Positions 9,216 through 17,194 of a stretch of 35,803 nt of DNA are shown one piece after another; positions within the stretch are counted from its first letter, which is position 1, and every line of letters starts with the position of its first letter. The position numbers and the translations under genes were made by a program. The notes below the pieces were generated by a model that saw nothing but the letters and a program-made list of their open reading frames with translations, did no database searches and was not told the origin of the DNA. This DNA is from Anaerolineae bacterium (GTDB taxonomy: Bacteria; Chloroflexota; Anaerolineae; Anaerolineales; Anaerolineaceae). Location: contig JABLXM010000009.1 of NCBI GenBank assembly GCA_013177815.1, positions 1 through 35,803 on the forward strand, read 5' to 3'.

Positions 9216-9221
9216 ATTATA
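9216..9221 (-). promoter_or_regulatory. Candidate -10 element for the right transporter operon
   Basis: TATAAT read on the minus strand, in an AT-rich stretch. The hexamer 17 nt upstream (TTAATT, 9244-9239) matches the -35 consensus at only three positions, so an activator may be needed. The predicted transcript start near 9209 gives a leader of about 100 nt before the GTG at 9108. Confidence 0.42.
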
Positions 9222-9413
9222 CTCGAAATCTCATACGAAATTAATTATCCTTTTGTCTGATTTTTTGGGTTATTTTCAGCCAGGACACGGTCATGCGCAT
9301 GGATCGTTTAGTCGAAACGAGCATCGCCGGCTCATCCCGGTAGATAACCCGAGATGGCAAACAAAGGTTGTTTCACAGGCAGCCTCAGACTGTTCTTATC
9401 ATCCCGGCAGGAA

Positions 9414-9444
9414 CACCGGCGGGGCAACGCCTTCGATGCCGGTG
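9414..9444 (-). terminator. Possible hairpin terminator after the oxidase gene
   Basis: A 7-bp perfect inverted repeat (CACCGGC 9414-9420 / GCCGGTG 9438-9444) begins 4 nt after the stop codon of the oxidase on the minus strand, with an inner GGC-AAC-GCC pairing. There is no T-run, so an intrinsic terminator is doubtful; it may instead mark a 3' end stabiliser. Confidence 0.3.
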
Positions 9445-9447
9445 CAT

Positions 9448-11190
9448 TCATCGCTGCGTTTTTCCCCAGCACTTTTCGCGCTGCTCGCGCGTCATATCCA
9501 ACCCCAGGGTGCCGCCGGGGTTGAGGATGTTGCGGGGGTCGAAGTGCGCCTTCAGCGCCCGCAGAACATCCATCGCCGGCGTACCGATGCTCTCCTCCAG
9601 CCACGGAGCGGTCTGTTTGCCCATGCCATGATGGTGACTCATCGCTGCACCTGACTGTTGAATGGCGTCCAGTATGCGGTATTGAAAGCCCAGGTAATCA
9701 TCGATACTCGCCATCGGCGAAATGAAGATGAAATATAAATTCGTGCCCTGCGGATACATGTGCGAACAATGCGTCATGCAGACCGTCTTCGGGCGCGACT
9801 TGACCACCCGGCGAACGGCTGCGTGCACAGCCTCCAACTGCGACCAGGTCACGCCGCATTCCAGAGTGTCGGTGATAATGCCAAAATCACCCATATCATC
9901 GCGCAGGTAGGGATCACGAAAGCGGTCCTTCTCCCAGCGGGCAGTGATGGGAAACAGACTGAGATCGAAGGCGCCATTGCGGCGGCAAACCCGACGAATA
10001 GCCGCATCCAACCGACGGGAAAAACTCCGCTCGCCATCCGTCGAGCCGAGCAGCAAGCACTTTTGCATCGGCTGGTAACCAAAGGCTTTCAGCAACGTAT
10101 CAGCGGGTGAACCCTCAATGCCGTACATCTTCATCGCCACGTCGGTCTCTTCAGGGTCCGATAGACGAAAGACGGATGGGAAGCCCACTTCCGCCTGCAT
10201 CACCTCGCGCACGGCTGCCAGCGCCTGCTCCCACGAGCGGAACATATAACTGAAGCGCCGGGTATTCTGCGGCATCCAACGGGAGACCCGCAACGTCACC
10301 TGGGTCAAGACGCCGAAACTACCCTCCGAGCCGATCAGGATCTGGTCATAATCCGGTCCGGCGGCGCAGCGCGGCTGCGGCATGGTGCGCAGAATGCCGC
10401 GCGGGGTAACCAGCTCCTGCGCGATGACGATATCCTCGATCTTGCCGTAATAGGTCGAATTCTGCCCGGCGCCGCGCGTCACCACCCAACCACCCACGCT
10501 CGAATATTCAAAAGATTGGGGGAAATGCCCGCAAGTATAGCGCCGCACCGCGCCCAGTTGTTCCGGCGCCTGGTTGAGCAGCGCTTCCAGTTGTGGACCA
10601 CTCATACCGGCTTCCACGGTGATGGTCTGGTCGGCTTCATTGAATGCCACCACCCGGCGCATGTGAACGCTCATATCAAGCGTGACGCCACCTTTGACGG
10701 CTTCCATCCCGCGCGTAACAGTCGAGCCACCGCCGTAGACGTACAGTGGGATGCGATGGCGATGGCAATAATTCACCACCGCCTGAACATCCTGGCAGGA
10801 GCACGGCGCCAGAACCAGGTCCGGCAAGTTCTCCAACTGATGGCAGCGCAGGCGCAAGGCATCGATCATCCCCTTGCCGTAGGACACACGAACACGGGTG
10901 AAGGTATCGGTGCGTAAATTTTCCGCACCGACCATGTCAGTCAGCGCGGAAATGTGGCGCTGCGCCAACCTGACAGGGGCTGTGTCCGGCACCTGTTCCA
11001 GCCCTTCATCGCGACGATGCGCCAGGTCGGTCTGATCCAATTCAAATATTTGCATCATCAGGCGCACCAGGCGGTGATTTGGATGTTTGAAGGCTTGGGG
11101 ATCGCCCCATTTGAACAGCGCGCGGTAACTGCCCGCTGGCGGCGCGGATTCACTCCAAGTCGGTGTAAAGTCTCGGTCTGTGGTTGACAT
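9448..11190 (-). CDS. FAD-binding oxidase of the alkyl-DHAP synthase (AGPS) type
   Basis: 580-residue flavoprotein of the VAO/PCMH fold. The FAD-binding half contains PDLVLAPCSCQDVQAVVNYC, the PP-loop-like YVYGGGSTVTRGMEAV, and CGHFPQSFEYSSVGGWVVTR, closely resembling alkylglycerone-phosphate synthase, where GHEPDSLEFSTVGGW is found. The C-terminal half ends with MSHHHGMGKQTAPW, matching the His-rich active-site motif of that enzyme, and HFDPRNILNPGG. AGPS exchanges the acyl chain of acyl-DHAP for a fatty alcohol, the step that creates the ether bond in ether lipids. Glycolate or lactate oxidase relatives share the FAD fold but normally lack the HHHG context. The ATG at 11190 is chosen because GGGAGG lies 6 nt upstream; a TTG at 11211 is less likely. 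It is divergent from a TMEM164-like gene. Substrate is inferred, not proven. Confidence 0.82.
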   Translation of the reverse strand: MSTTDRDFTPTWSESAPPAGSYRALFKWGDPQAFKHPNHRLVRLMMQIFELDQTDLAHRRDEGLEQVPDTAPVRLAQRHISALTDMVGAENLRTDTFTRVRVSYGKGMIDALRLRCHQLENLPDLVLAPCSCQDVQAVVNYCHRHRIPLYVYGGGSTVTRGMEAVKGGVTLDMSVHMRRVVAFNEADQTITVEAGMSGPQLEALLNQAPEQLGAVRRYTCGHFPQSFEYSSVGGWVVTRGAGQNSTYYGKIEDIVIAQELVTPRGILRTMPQPRCAAGPDYDQILIGSEGSFGVLTQVTLRVSRWMPQNTRRFSYMFRSWEQALAAVREVMQAEVGFPSVFRLSDPEETDVAMKMYGIEGSPADTLLKAFGYQPMQKCLLLGSTDGERSFSRRLDAAIRRVCRRNGAFDLSLFPITARWEKDRFRDPYLRDDMGDFGIITDTLECGVTWSQLEAVHAAVRRVVKSRPKTVCMTHCSHMYPQGTNLYFIFISPMASIDDYLGFQYRILDAIQQSGAAMSHHHGMGKQTAPWLEESIGTPAMDVLRALKAHFDPRNILNPGGTLGLDMTREQREKCWGKTQR

Positions 11191-11222
11191 GGGCTCCCTC
11201 CCGGATATCAAGCGACAACTTG

Positions 11223-11228
11223 ATTATA
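11223..11228 (-). promoter_or_regulatory. Candidate -10 element for the oxidase gene
   Basis: Perfect TATAAT on the minus strand, 33-38 nt upstream of the ATG at 11190, leaving a leader of roughly 26 nt that contains the GGGAGG ribosome site. No good -35 hexamer is seen at 16-18 nt. The region 11191-11288 must also carry the promoter of the divergent membrane-protein gene, for which only weak matches (for example TTGATT at 11220) are visible. Confidence 0.42.
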
Positions 11229-11288
11229 GCCCGATTCATTTTAATAACATCCACGCGTACCCAAGAGCAGCCTGTGAGGTTATCATTA

Positions 11289-12062
11289 ATGACCCATGAT
11301 ACGGAGCCGACTGCAATGGAACAATTCTTTACGCGGTATTACAATGGCAACCCATTTATCCTCTTCGGGGCTTCGCACCTGGTGGCGCTGGGCGCGATCG
11401 CTGCGCTGAATATCTGGTTGATCAAATTTGGCAAACACTTTTCCGGCGAACAACGCAAGGTATTCCGCAACACACTCGCGACGACCCTGCTAATCAATGA
11501 AGGGTTGTGGCACCTGTGGAACCTGACCACCGGGCAGTGGTCGCTGCAAACCATGCTGCCGCTGCAATTGTGTTCGGTGTTCGTCTTCCTTTCCGCCATC
11601 ATGCTCTATACCGGCAGCAAAACCATCTATGATTTCGCCTATTTCTTGGGTATTGGGGGAGCGTTGCAAGCCCTGTTGACGCCGGACGCCGGCATTTACG
11701 GTTTCCCACACTTCCGGTACTTCCAGGTGTTCATATCGCATGGCGGAATCGTCACGGCTGCCATCTTCATGACCGCGGTGGAAGGCTTCCGCCCCACATG
11801 GCGAACATTGATGAAGGTCATCATCGGCGGCAACCTTTATATGCTTTTGGTAGGCGGAATCAACCTGCTGCTTGACAGCAATTACCTGATGATCTGCCAC
11901 AAACCGTATACCCCCAGCGTGCTGGATCTGCTGCCGGCATGGCCCTGGTATTTGATCCATATCGAAGTCATCGGCGTCATCACCTTCATCCTGCTTTACC
12001 TCCCATTTGCCATCAGCGATTGGCGGCGCCTCGCCACACAAAAGCCACCGGCTGTGGCATAG
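11289..12062 (+). CDS. YwaF/TMEM164-type (TIGR02206) integral membrane protein
   Basis: 257-residue polytopic membrane protein with about seven hydrophobic segments and little soluble sequence. The start MEQFFTRYYNGNPFILFGASHL, the central PLQLCSVFVFLSAI and FPHFRYFQVFISHGG are the conserved blocks of the bacterial YwaF / TIGR02206 family, related to eukaryotic TMEM164. TMEM164 has been reported as an acyltransferase acting on ether phospholipids, with a Cys and a His about 58 residues apart. Here C95 (in LQLCS) and H151 (in ISHGG) are 56 apart and in matching motifs. The ATG at 11289 has GAGG 9 nt upstream; the ATG at 11316, with GGAG 9 nt upstream, is an equally good start. Biochemical role in bacteria is unknown to me. 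Confidence 0.8.
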   Translation: MTHDTEPTAMEQFFTRYYNGNPFILFGASHLVALGAIAALNIWLIKFGKHFSGEQRKVFRNTLATTLLINEGLWHLWNLTTGQWSLQTMLPLQLCSVFVFLSAIMLYTGSKTIYDFAYFLGIGGALQALLTPDAGIYGFPHFRYFQVFISHGGIVTAAIFMTAVEGFRPTWRTLMKVIIGGNLYMLLVGGINLLLDSNYLMICHKPYTPSVLDLLPAWPWYLIHIEVIGVITFILLYLPFAISDWRRLATQKPPAVA

Positions 12063-12077
12063 CCGGCAATCGCCGGG

Positions 12078-12106
12078 TTGACCAAAGCTATCATCAAACC
12101 TATAAT
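12078..12106 (+). promoter_or_regulatory. Strong sigma-70-type promoter heading the phospho-signalling island
   Basis: TTGACC (12078-12083), a 17-nt spacer, and TATAAT (12101-12106): five of six and six of six consensus bases at ideal spacing. Expected transcription start is about 12113, giving a leader of some 28 nt that holds the AGGAGG ribosome site of the first gene. This is the best promoter match seen in the window. All genes downstream to the right edge point the same way. Confidence 0.82.
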
Positions 12107-12140
12107 ACCGTTATCTTTTCATCCGTCCATAGGAGGCAGG

Positions 12141-12758
12141 ATGACGCCAACCGCCGCAGCTTCCCCCACCCCTTCCATCGAAATGTTCGGCACCTTTCCG
12201 CTCGCCCTGGTGCTGTTGTTGGGTGTGGTGTTGATCATCCTGATAACCGCCTGGATATTGCTGTTCGCCTTGGGTGGGCGCAAGCCAAAATCATCCCAGC
12301 AACCAACCCCCGACCAGGCACAGCCCGACCTATCACCACCGCCCACCCAAGAAAACATCTACACTCCTACGCCCAAAACCGATACCGTTCCCCAGCAAAC
12401 CGCCCCAACCGGGTCCTCACCCCCAGCGACTGAACCCAAACCCACCATCGATTTTGGGCTGCATTTCATCCTGGCAGACGGCAACGACCTGACCATCCCA
12501 AAATTGCCTGCGACCATCGGGCGGGCGGCAGGTTGCGATATCCGTTTGGATGATGACAGCATCTCAAACCAGCATGCCCGGATGGATTACGATCACCAGT
12601 TGGAAAGCATCACCATCGAGGATCTGGGGTCGTCGAACGGCACCCAGGTCAACGGTCGCCCGACCCGCAAGAATATCCTACACCACGATGACCAGGTTAC
12701 ATTCGGAAGCGTAACGGTGACCTTTCTGGATACCGGGTTCCTGCCACCCATCGCGTAA
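12141..12758 (+). CDS. Membrane-anchored FHA domain protein
   Basis: 205-residue protein with one TM helix (about residues 19-45), a Pro/Thr/Gln-rich linker (46-100) and a C-terminal FHA domain (106-197). FHA domains bind phosphothreonine peptides. The core motifs are all present: IGRAAGCDI, then SNQHARM, then LGSSNGTQVNG; the Ser and His of the 'S..HA' motif and the Asn of 'NGT' are conserved, so binding should be intact. The open frame extends upstream to 12078, but the ATG at 12141 directly follows AGGAGG and lies downstream of the promoter. It is the first gene of the island and ends 16 nt before the PP2C fusion gene. It may bring phosphorylated partners to the membrane. Confidence 0.9.
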   Translation: MTPTAAASPTPSIEMFGTFPLALVLLLGVVLIILITAWILLFALGGRKPKSSQQPTPDQAQPDLSPPPTQENIYTPTPKTDTVPQQTAPTGSSPPATEPKPTIDFGLHFILADGNDLTIPKLPATIGRAAGCDIRLDDDSISNQHARMDYDHQLESITIEDLGSSNGTQVNGRPTRKNILHHDDQVTFGSVTVTFLDTGFLPPIA

Positions 12759-12774
12759 ACCCAAGGAGGATGCA

Positions 12775-14550
12775 ATGAAATGCCCGCAATGCCAGTTCGA
12801 GAACCCGGAGGATGCCATCCAATGCCAACAGTGCCAGGCGCCGCTGGCGCAACCAGCCAAAGGCGCGCCAACCATCCAGTTGGGCGATGCGGGTGAGACC
12901 GGAACGACCCCCAAGAACAGCGCTGCATCCCCCAAAAAGACCATCGCGCTGGATGGCGGCAAAAGCACACGCCAACTCGAACCGCCGGCTGACCTGACGC
13001 CGCGCCCGGATGGCGCCATCATCGCCGGGCGATTCAAGAGCGATGCGCTCATCCACCAGACGAACACACTGGTCTGCTATAAGGTCAGCGAGATCAGCCA
13101 GTCGCCCGAAATGCAGACACGCGTCTGCGATGCGCCAAACTGCGGCGCGGTGCACTTCTTCACCGAACCACAGGACGAGGTGGACGAATTTTGCGCCGGC
13201 TGTGGTCAATCACTACAGGCAGGCTCCATAGAACTTGAACTGTGTGAAGCCCATGCCCCCTTCTACGGTATCCTGGCGGACGTGGCAACTGCTGCACCGG
13301 TACACGGCGGTTTGCGCCCCCCGCTGATAGTATTCGAAGAAACGCTGGGACCGGAGACACGCTACGGTCTGGTAAAGCCGCATACCAAACCATTGCCCGA
13401 GAAATTGGAGCGGGAACAGGTGTTGACTTGGGGAAGCGTGCTGGCAGACGCATTGGATATCCTGTACCACTCGCAATTCACCTTCAACGGCAACATCAGC
13501 GAGAATGTTTTTGCTATGTGCGGTGATCACATGGTATTCGCGGATTTTTCCGGGGTGCTGAAAATATCCAAAACCGACGAGGCTATGCGCAAAGCGGATG
13601 TGCACGCATTGGCGACCCTGCTGTACAAATGGTTGACCGGGAAAACCGAGTGGAGCGCCGAAGCCGCCCTGCCGGAAGCGTTGAATCTGTTCTTCGAAAA
13701 AGCGTTGACAGGGGCGGGGTACGGCAAGGGCGCAGAACTCTCCGCGGCGCTTGCCAAAGCTGCGGCGGCAGCCATCACGAGCGTTTCGGTCGACCTGCGC
13801 ACCGGGCGGCTGACAGACGTGGGTAGGGTGCGCTCACTGAACGAGGACAGCCTGCTGACGGTCGAATTATGCCGGGTGGAGACTTCCACTATCCTGCCGC
13901 TCGGATTATATGTGGTGGCGGATGGCATGGGCGGACATTCCGCCGGCGAGGTTGCCAGCGGCGCCATTGTTTCCTATTTATCCCAACACGCCCCATCAGA
14001 AATGGGGCAAAACCATGGAAAAAGCGGGAACGATTGGGCACCCTGGTTGCGTGCGATGGTGCAGGGCGCCAACAACGCCGTATATGAACTTCGCAAAGGT
14101 GCCGGCACCGATATGGGTTCAACCTGCGTGGCAGCATTGGTGGAGGGCACCCGGGTCTACATCGCCAATGTTGGCGACAGCCGCGCCTATAAGATCGATG
14201 CGGATGGCATCCGGCAGCTTTCGGTCGACCATTCCCTGGTGCAGCGCCTGATCGCCACCGGTCAGATCACACCAGCAGAAGCACGCAATCACCCACAGCG
14301 CAATGTCATCTATCGCACCATGGGGGACAAGCAAAATGTGGAAGTGGATACCTTCAGTTTTGCCTTTTCTCCCGGCGAGAAACTGCTGCTGTGTTCCGAT
14401 GGATTGGACGGCATGGTTGAAGACGCAGATATCTTACGCATCGTGCGCGAACATGCGGACAACCAAGCCGCCTGCCAGGCGTTGATCGAGACAGCCAACG
14501 CCGCTGGAGGGGATGACAACATCACTATCATTATCGTCGAAATCGTTTAA
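12775..14550 (+). CDS. Zinc ribbon - pseudokinase - PP2C phosphatase fusion (first paralogue)
   Basis: 591-residue protein. Residues 3-20 form a C4 zinc ribbon (C3, C6, C17, C20). After a low-complexity linker comes a kinase-like region (about 80-310). It holds an inserted C4 motif (C118, C123, C140, C143). The place of the HRD catalytic loop reads FNGNISENVF (237-246), and DFG is replaced by DFS (257-259), followed by KADVHALATLLYKWLTGK, which matches helix F of kinases. The catalytic Asp is absent, so this is a predicted pseudokinase. Residues 345-591 are a PP2C (PPM) domain with RSLNEDS, VADGMGGH (D383), VGDSR (D468), CSDGL (D542) and GGDDN (D580/D581), so the metal-binding residues are intact. 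The phosphatase should remove phosphate from Ser/Thr targets of the neighbouring kinases. AAGGAGG precedes the ATG. It lies 6 nt before the kinase gene. Confidence 0.9.
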   Translation: MKCPQCQFENPEDAIQCQQCQAPLAQPAKGAPTIQLGDAGETGTTPKNSAASPKKTIALDGGKSTRQLEPPADLTPRPDGAIIAGRFKSDALIHQTNTLVCYKVSEISQSPEMQTRVCDAPNCGAVHFFTEPQDEVDEFCAGCGQSLQAGSIELELCEAHAPFYGILADVATAAPVHGGLRPPLIVFEETLGPETRYGLVKPHTKPLPEKLEREQVLTWGSVLADALDILYHSQFTFNGNISENVFAMCGDHMVFADFSGVLKISKTDEAMRKADVHALATLLYKWLTGKTEWSAEAALPEALNLFFEKALTGAGYGKGAELSAALAKAAAAAITSVSVDLRTGRLTDVGRVRSLNEDSLLTVELCRVETSTILPLGLYVVADGMGGHSAGEVASGAIVSYLSQHAPSEMGQNHGKSGNDWAPWLRAMVQGANNAVYELRKGAGTDMGSTCVAALVEGTRVYIANVGDSRAYKIDADGIRQLSVDHSLVQRLIATGQITPAEARNHPQRNVIYRTMGDKQNVEVDTFSFAFSPGEKLLLCSDGLDGMVEDADILRIVREHADNQAACQALIETANAAGGDDNITIIIVEIV

Positions 14551-14556
14551 CCGACC

Positions 14557-17079
14557 ATGAGTTTAAACACCGGGCACATCGTCAACAACCGCTACCGGAT
14601 CGTCAAACGTCTCGGTGAAGGTGGGTTTGGCGCTGTCTATAAAGCCTGGGACCTCAACCTCAACTCGCCCTGCGCCCTGAAAGAAAACCTGGAAACCAGC
14701 CCGCAGGCGACCAAACAATTCACACTGGAAGCCACCCTGCTGGCGACCTTGCGCCACCCGAACCTGCCGCGGGTCACCGACCATTTCAGCATGCCCGGGC
14801 AGGGACAATACCTGGTGATGGATTTCATCGAAGGTGAGGACTTGCAGCAGGCGTTCGAACGCAACGGTCGCATGGCAGAACAACAGGTGATCCCCTGGAT
14901 GATCGACGTATGCGATGCGCTGGTTTACCTGCACGGGCAACCCTCAGCAATCATCCACCGCGATGTCAAACCCGCCAATATCAAGGTTACGCCGCAGGGG
15001 CGCAGTGTGTTGGTGGATTTCGGCATCGCCAAGATCTACGACCCGCACCGTAAGACCACCCAGGGCGCCCAGGCAGTCACACCCCCTTACTCACCCTTCG
15101 AACAATACGGCAAGGGACGCACCGATGCCCGCACCGACCTGTACGCGCTCGGCATGACCCTGTATGTGCTGCTGACCGGTTTCGAACCGCCGGAGAGCAT
15201 CGCACGCCTGGCTGGCGACCTGATGGATGCACCGCGCCAACACAACCCGGCGTTGACGCCTGCACTGGAAACCGTTATCCTCAAAGCCACTGCCGTCATG
15301 CCGGATCAGCGCTACCAGACCGCCGGCGAATTGAAAGCTGACCTGATCTCACTCAGGAATGGCAACGCACCGGTTTCGCTGGTGGGCACAGTCACACCGG
15401 TGGCAGTCAGTTACAGCCACCCGGCAAAGACTGTCGCCAACACGATCATTGTCTCCGCCGGGGGCAGCGGGCATTATCGCACCATCTCGGATGCCTTGCA
15501 CAACGCCTCCGAGGGCGCCCAGATCCAGGTGCAGCCAGGACAGTATGACGAAAGTTTACTGATCAAACGCCCGGTGGAACTGGTTGCCACCGGCGACGCA
15601 GCCAGCACCATCCTCACCAGCAGCAAAGGCGCGGTGATCACATCGCTCAGCAGCCATGCGCTGGTGCGCGGCTTCACCTTGAGCGCGCGCTCGTTGCTCG
15701 CCAGCAATAAAGCCCACGCGGTGGACATCTCGCAAGGCGAATTGAACGTCGAGGATTGTGATATCAGCAGCGACACATTGGCGGCGGTGTGCATCGCCGG
15801 GCGGAAGACTACTGCAAACCTGACCCACTGCCAGGTACACGGCAGCCGTGAAAGCGGCATCCTGCTGGAGAACGGCGCCCGGGCGCGGATCGAAGACTGC
15901 GATATCTACGAGAACCAGTATCCGGGCATAACCATCTCCGGCGGATCAGAGCCAACGGTGATGAATTGCCGCATCTTCGATAACGCCACCGGCGGGCTGC
16001 ACATCCTTGGCAGGAGCGGCGGCACGTTCGAAGATTGTGAGATCTACAACAACACCTTCCCCGAAGTGACGATCAAAGAAGAAAGCGACCCGCACTTCAT
16101 CCGCTGCCGGGTGCACAGCGCGAAACAGAACGGTTTTCACTTCCTGGACAGCGCGCGCGGCAGCCTGGAGGATTGCGAGATCTTCGAATGTCAGTACTCC
16201 TGCATCGCCATCAAGGAGAAAAGCACCCCAACCCTGCACCACTGCCGCATCCATCACGCGCATGCCGAGGGGGTTTACATCCTGGAAGAAGCCAACGGAG
16301 AACTGGAGGATTGCGAAATCTACGAGAACGAGACCGAGGGCGTGACCATCATCGACAGCAGCCCCACGCTGCGGAATTGCATCATCCGCAAGAACGGTCA
16401 ATCCGGCATCCAGGTGACCGAACTCAGCCAGGCGGTCATCCAGCACTGCGAAGTCTTCGGCAACCGGTACTCCGGCATCACCGTCTCGGTCAACGCCAAC
16501 CCGATCATCGAGGATTGCCAAATCCACGATAACCATATGAGCGGGCTTCATTTCTTGCTGAACGCTGCCGGCAGCGTCTACCGATCCGACATCTACCGCA
16601 ATCTGTTCCCGGATGTCTCAATCGAGAAAGGCGCAGACCCGCTGCTTTCGGAGTGCATCATTCGCGAGGGTAAACAGAACGGGCTGCACGTGCTGGAGAA
16701 CGGCAAAGGTAAATTGGAGAAGTGCACCATCCAGGCGGCGCTCTTCCCCGGGGTGGCGGTCAAGAGCGGCGGCGCCCCCAAATTGACCGGTTGCAAGATC
16801 ATCCAAAACGCCCAGCACGGCATCTATATCTCCAAAGGCGGCGGGGGGCATTTCATAAACTGCACCATCTCCGGGAATTCTGGCAGCGGCGTATTGCTGA
16901 CCGGTACCTACGACCCGGTCTTCCAGCGCTGTGAAATGATGCAAAACCAGGAATACGGCATCGCACTGGTTGCGCGCAGCCGGGCTCGCATGGAAAGTTG
17001 CAGGCTGACCGCCAATGCTCGCGGCGCCAAGTTCCTGGAACCCGACTGTCTGCTGGATGGCGGCGGCAACATCGAGTAA
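14557..17079 (+). CDS. Ser/Thr protein kinase fused to a parallel beta-helix domain
   Basis: 840-residue cytosolic-looking protein without TM helix. Residues 13-265 are a Hanks-type kinase with the Gly loop GEGGFGAVYK, K42 in ALKEN, HRDVKPANI (catalytic D136), DFG (154-156), and the segment TPPYSPFEQYG in the activation region, so it should be active. After a linker, residues 297-835 form a right-handed parallel beta-helix of the pectate-lyase/NosD (PbH1, CASH) kind. I count 19 coils of mostly 23 residues from about residue 398 on; 18 have Cys at the same position ('xxC[DERK][IV]'), which would stack into a ladder. Coils tend to alternate in pairs (46 residues). PbH1 domains usually bind polysaccharide or protein surfaces. 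The start follows the PP2C stop by 6 nt, without a clear ribosome site, suggesting coupled translation. Confidence 0.92.
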   Translation: MSLNTGHIVNNRYRIVKRLGEGGFGAVYKAWDLNLNSPCALKENLETSPQATKQFTLEATLLATLRHPNLPRVTDHFSMPGQGQYLVMDFIEGEDLQQAFERNGRMAEQQVIPWMIDVCDALVYLHGQPSAIIHRDVKPANIKVTPQGRSVLVDFGIAKIYDPHRKTTQGAQAVTPPYSPFEQYGKGRTDARTDLYALGMTLYVLLTGFEPPESIARLAGDLMDAPRQHNPALTPALETVILKATAVMPDQRYQTAGELKADLISLRNGNAPVSLVGTVTPVAVSYSHPAKTVANTIIVSAGGSGHYRTISDALHNASEGAQIQVQPGQYDESLLIKRPVELVATGDAASTILTSSKGAVITSLSSHALVRGFTLSARSLLASNKAHAVDISQGELNVEDCDISSDTLAAVCIAGRKTTANLTHCQVHGSRESGILLENGARARIEDCDIYENQYPGITISGGSEPTVMNCRIFDNATGGLHILGRSGGTFEDCEIYNNTFPEVTIKEESDPHFIRCRVHSAKQNGFHFLDSARGSLEDCEIFECQYSCIAIKEKSTPTLHHCRIHHAHAEGVYILEEANGELEDCEIYENETEGVTIIDSSPTLRNCIIRKNGQSGIQVTELSQAVIQHCEVFGNRYSGITVSVNANPIIEDCQIHDNHMSGLHFLLNAAGSVYRSDIYRNLFPDVSIEKGADPLLSECIIREGKQNGLHVLENGKGKLEKCTIQAALFPGVAVKSGGAPKLTGCKIIQNAQHGIYISKGGGGHFINCTISGNSGSGVLLTGTYDPVFQRCEMMQNQEYGIALVARSRARMESCRLTANARGAKFLEPDCLLDGGGNIE

Positions 17080-17092
17080 TGTCCGGCGGACT

Positions 17093-17101
17093 TGTTATAA
17101 T
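17093..17101 (+). promoter_or_regulatory. Candidate extended -10 promoter before the first VWA gene
   Basis: TGTTATAAT, that is a perfect TATAAT (17096-17101) with the TGn extension. There is no good -35, as is common for extended -10 promoters. It starts 14 nt after the kinase stop codon and gives a leader of about 87 nt, so the genes from 17195 on can form a second transcription unit. Confidence 0.55.
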
Positions 17102-17113
17102 TACCCATGGTGG

Positions 17114-17144
17114 GGCACGCGGGCAGATCATTCGCCCACGTCCC
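17114..17144 (+). promoter_or_regulatory. Imperfect stem-loop in the leader of the VWA gene
   Basis: Arms 17114-17124 (GGCACGCGGGC) and 17134-17144 (GCCCACGTCCC) pair at 9 of 11 positions around a 9-nt loop. It lies in the leader created by the promoter at 17093-17101. No family of riboswitch was recognised; it could be a simple mRNA-stabilising hairpin or chance pairing. Confidence 0.25.
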
Positions 17145-17194
17145 GACGTCAGAACATCCAGATAGACGGATGATCACGCAAAGGAGATGAAGCC

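Larger units (their letters stand above)
9109..9447. other. AT-rich intergenic region without a gene
   Basis: 339-bp gap between the right transporter operon and the oxidase gene. Positions 9120-9280 are clearly AT-rich relative to the window. It holds a candidate minus-strand promoter (9216-9221), a small hairpin (TCGTTT 9304-9309 / AAACGA 9315-9320) and a larger one just after the oxidase stop (9414-9444). No convincing coding frame was found; the short frames here have no ribosome site and no recognisable product. Confidence 0.6.

Noticed and set aside
9255-9275. T-rich run in the AT-rich gap that could be an intrinsic terminator
   Set aside because: No GC-rich stem precedes it on the plus strand, and no plus-strand gene ends there.
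12048-12066. CCGGCT/AGCCGG hairpin over the stop of the YwaF-type gene
   Set aside because: A perfect 6-bp stem, but half of it is coding and no T-run follows, so I do not call it a terminator.
15755-17070. Repeated DNA in the kinase gene resembling a repeat array
   Set aside because: The regular pattern is 69-bp coding repeats of beta-helix coils with diverged sequences, not a CRISPR or satellite.
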